Assembly: GCF_005280735.1 (NCBI RefSeq)
Contig: NZ_CP040077.1
Coordinates: forward strand, 682,001 to 746,000
Direction of reading: 5' to 3'
Origin: Trinickia violacea
GTDB lineage: Bacteria; Pseudomonadota; Gammaproteobacteria; Burkholderiales; Burkholderiaceae
DNA length: 64,000 nucleotides
The position numbers were made by a program, and so were the translations under genes. A model generated the notes under the pieces. That model was not told the DNA's origin. It worked only from the letters and a program-made list of their open reading frames with translations, and made no database searches. Shown here piece after piece: positions 62,055 to 64,000 of the stretch (its first letter is position 1; each line of letters opens with the position of its first letter).

Positions 62055-62115
62055 GCCACAGCGATGTCATCGCAGTTCTCATCGGGCGGGAGCTCGCAAA
62101 TTGTTTGGCTCGTCG

Positions 62116-62361
62116 CTATTCACCGGCGCGTCCGCTCGGGTCGCGAGCCGAGCTCCTACCATTGACCGGCATCACGGTCGAAATGGCATGTTTGAAAACA
62201 AGTTGCACGCTTGGACCAGACTCCAGCAGAACTGCAAACTGGTCAAAGCCGGCCAGTTGACCGCTCAATCTGATGCCGTTCACGAGGAACACGTTTACGG
62301 TGGTCTTGTCCTTTACGAGCGCCTGCAGAAAGTCGTCTTGTACGCAGGGGGCGGCGGTCAT
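62116..62361 (-). CDS. Hfq-like RNA chaperone, copy C
   Basis: An 81-residue Sm-fold protein differing from copy B by a single residue in the tail (NGRSSARDP). All Hfq core motifs are present. The near-identity to copy B implies a recent duplication or gene conversion, whereas copy A is more diverged. Confidence 0.85.
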   Translation of the reverse strand: MTAAPCVQDDFLQALVKDKTTVNVFLVNGIRLSGQLAGFDQFAVLLESGPSVQLVFKHAISTVMPVNGRSSARDPSGRAGE

Positions 62362-62438
62362 GTTCTGAGGTCAATGCGATGGACCCCTCGATTGTAGCGC
62401 CGATACCTGAAGCCACCAGCCAGTCCAGAGGGAGTGTG

Positions 62439-62648
62439 TTACTGCGACTCGAGGGCGTCGAGGCGCGCTTGCGCAGTGTCGTCCGGGTGTTGGTCGTGGT
62501 ACGCATCGGACAACTGTAAGCATAACTGAGCAAGTGATGCCAGGTCCATGGCCTGGTCTGCGTGCTCGACCTCTCCTGCGTTGAGTACGTCATCGAGAAC
62601 CGGAGCGAGACGGCGCAGCAGCCGGAAAGTGGCGTCGTCAAGTTTCAT
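62439..62648 (-). CDS. 69-residue Hfq-partner protein, copy C
   Basis: MKLDDATFRLLRRLAPVLDD ... LDALESQ; differs from copy B at four positions, all in an otherwise conserved helical protein. GGAG lies upstream of the ATG at 62648. Its stop is 77 bases before the hfq-like start. Confidence 0.8.
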   Translation of the reverse strand: MKLDDATFRLLRRLAPVLDDVLNAGEVEHADQAMDLASLAQLCLQLSDAYHDQHPDDTAQARLDALESQ

Positions 62649-62886
62649 GTTGGAACTCCTGTAGTCAGCGGGCAGAGCGCGCCCGACCCGCACCAATGCG
62701 TTGCCCGGGCGTGTTTCGCCGGGCAAAGTTGCAACGAATTCCTGGTGTGTAGCGGCGTGAAGGGCGCACAATACGCCGCACTGGCACGATGGTAGGCGAG
62801 CAGCGGAATTCAAGATTGTCGCGGGCTCAGGCAAGGGTCCTGTTGCTGGGTGGACTCCCGCTCACTCGCGGGCGTCTCCCCCTAGC

Positions 62887-63108
62887 TCAGTCGAGCGTTC
62901 GCTTCGGCCTTCGCAGGAGACGAATCTCCACCGACGGCGCACGCGACTGGACGCGCTGGGCGTCCGTTGGTACAGCCGCCTCCATAGCGGCTTCCTCTGC
63001 TGCCAAGCGCATTGTATTCCGGGTCGCGACCGCCCTCGACACCCCGCAGTCACGGGTGCGATTGACGCCGCCCAATGTCCTTCCGAGACCTCGTGTATCG
63101 GTTTTCAT
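62887..63108 (-). CDS. Hypothetical protein, 73 residues
   Basis: MKTDTRGLGRTLGGVNRTRD..., MRLAAEEAAMEAA, VEIRLLRRPKRTLD. A basic protein; GGAG eight bases before the ATG supports translation. Unrecognised. Confidence 0.45.
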   Translation of the reverse strand: MKTDTRGLGRTLGGVNRTRDCGVSRAVATRNTMRLAAEEAAMEAAVPTDAQRVQSRAPSVEIRLLRRPKRTLD

Positions 63109-63259
63109 CACTTTACTCCTGTTGCAGTGCACACTGAATCTAAGAAACCACCTCAGCATTAGGGAAAAGAGCCCCATAGAGCAAGGACTTGACCGCATGC
63201 ATGTGGGGTCCTCAATGCTCGACGATGGATGCTAGCCCTCGTAAATCCTGGCTCCAATT

Positions 63260-63270
63260 GTGCGCTGCAC
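63260..63270. promoter_or_regulatory. Uma2 operator palindrome, copy C
   Basis: GTGCGCTGCAC (GTGC-N3-GCAC) 77 bases before the Uma2 start; the box GGGTATACGCTTA follows at 63312-63324. Confidence 0.55.
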
Positions 63271-63347
63271 AGCGAGAAACAAGTGTTTTATGTTGTTAAA
63301 CGGCAAATAGAGGGTATACGCTTAGGTAAATTCCCTGCTAAACGAAT

Positions 63348-63881
63348 ATGGACACACCCATCGTGCTGGACCGCAACGGATTGCTTGCTGCATGGCATCG
63401 CCTCGTCCCGACAGCGGAGGGTGCTATGCGCGACCGGTACGAGTTGAACGCGTTCGGTGAGGTGGTGGTGAATGGTTGCCCGTCGGGCACGCGCCAGTTG
63501 GCCTTCACGGACATTTACTGTCAGCTGGCCGACCAAATGGGTCATCTGGCCGCCATGTCAGTGCCTGTTGTGACGCCGTCATTTGGCATCCGGGTCCCGG
63601 ACGTCGTATGGATGCCGCCCGAAAAGTGGGACGGTCTCGACCGGGACGGCCCGGTGCCGTTTGTCCCCGACCTCTGTGTTGAAGTGCTCCTCGATAGCGA
63701 CCTGCCGCGCGAGATGGGACGTAGAGTCGCGTCGTACCTGGGAGGCGGCGCCAAGGAGGTAATTGTCGTCAGACAGGATGGGGCGATTGAGTTTTGGGGA
63801 CCCGAGGGGCGTCGTCAAGCGTCCACGTTCGCGATAACGCTGTCGGTCGAGCCCGTCTATTGCCAAGCAAGTGTAGGGTGA
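63348..63881 (+). CDS. Uma2-family endonuclease-like protein, copy C
   Basis: A 177-residue paralogue of 42842-43399 and 52591-53136: FGIRVPDVVWMPPEKW, PFVPDLCVEVLLDSDL, YLGGGAKEVIVVRQDGAIEF. The start matches the 42842 copy. It closes the duplicated block that begins with the phasin at 60658. Confidence 0.82.
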   Translation: MDTPIVLDRNGLLAAWHRLVPTAEGAMRDRYELNAFGEVVVNGCPSGTRQLAFTDIYCQLADQMGHLAAMSVPVVTPSFGIRVPDVVWMPPEKWDGLDRDGPVPFVPDLCVEVLLDSDLPREMGRRVASYLGGGAKEVIVVRQDGAIEFWGPEGRRQASTFAITLSVEPVYCQASVG

Positions 63882-64000
63882 GCGCCGTCGATTTATGCCA
63901 TCGAGCGGCGGAACGGATAGCGACAGAGGCCCGGGACGCCAGACGCTGGGGCGAAGCAGTGAGAGCCGAGGCAAGCAACCACTAACCAGGCCGCCCAACA

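Noticed and set aside
42763..63881. Uma2 proteins as a Cas4-like or CRISPR component
   Set aside because: No cas genes or regularly spaced repeats are present; the three genes are scattered paralogues with their own operators.

Overview
The window looks like an accessory stretch of a large secondary replicon (chromid or megaplasmid) or island-rich chromosome of a Burkholderia-group betaproteobacterium, most likely Paraburkholderia or Caballeronia. The grounds are high GC, a PHA-type acetoacetyl-CoA reductase with two phasins, a BPSL0761-like protein, Ala/Lys-tailed HU and H-NS-type proteins, an ImuA/ImuB SOS cassette, and many small secreted proteins typical of that group. There are no rRNA genes, complete tRNA genes, replication genes or CRISPR arrays. 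Gene density is low and decay is obvious: I count more than a dozen truncated or frameshifted genes.

Layout. 0.2-1.7 kb: LpxL-like acyltransferase and a beheaded TetA-type transporter. 1.7-5.3 kb: a small integrated element with a tRNA-3'-end-like sequence, a TIR-like (CAP12/PF10137-type) effector and a tyrosine recombinase that carries an internal HTH. 5.8-11.5 kb: an HTH/operon region with an XRE repressor, unknown proteins, a HAD-fold 'Swiss Army Knife' protein, excisionase-like and ParS-like proteins, and a HipA kinase. 11.5-17 kb: wreckage (LigD, sirtuin and resolvase remnants) around a GIY-YIG protein and small secreted proteins. 17.3-22.3 kb: two tandem secreted peptides, a MASE1-PAS-GGDEF diguanylate cyclase and a chemoreceptor. 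22.7-24 kb: DUF2442 remnant, cold-shock gene, Hfq-like gene and its 69-residue partner. 24.5-37.5 kb: FKBP, a DUF429 gene with one stop codon, an orphan Phd antitoxin, two copies of a three-gene unknown cassette, an ArsC-like protein without its cysteine, acylphosphatase, cupin, H-NS-type protein and PlsC. 37.5-40 kb: LexA-box imuA, a truncated imuB, and a secreted PKD protein. 40-64 kb: repeated blocks containing phasin, ArsC remnant, HTH, Hfq-like, 69-residue partner, Uma2, DUF2442 and cold-shock genes, interspersed with PHA genes, HU, secreted proteins and an alpha/beta hydrolase.

The main story is repeated copying and decay of one module. Comparing four loci (about 22.7-24.0, 40.3-43.4, 52.6-54.6 and 60.7-63.9 kb), the shared order can be reconstructed as phasin - ArsC-like - Uma2 - DUF2442 - cold-shock protein - HTH (convergent with) Hfq-like - 69-residue protein, with different members lost in each. 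This gives three Hfq-like proteins, three co-directional 69-residue partners, three XRE-like HTH proteins, three Uma2 proteins and two cold-shock proteins within 42 kb. All three Uma2 genes carry the same upstream palindrome (GTGC-N3-GCAC) and the same GGGT(A/T)TACGCTTA box, which suggests one regulator for all of them. The RNA chaperones (Hfq-like, cold-shock), DNA-bending proteins and PHA-granule proteins together suggest a stress or post-transcriptional regulatory region. That last step is inference; the gene families and repeats are seen directly.
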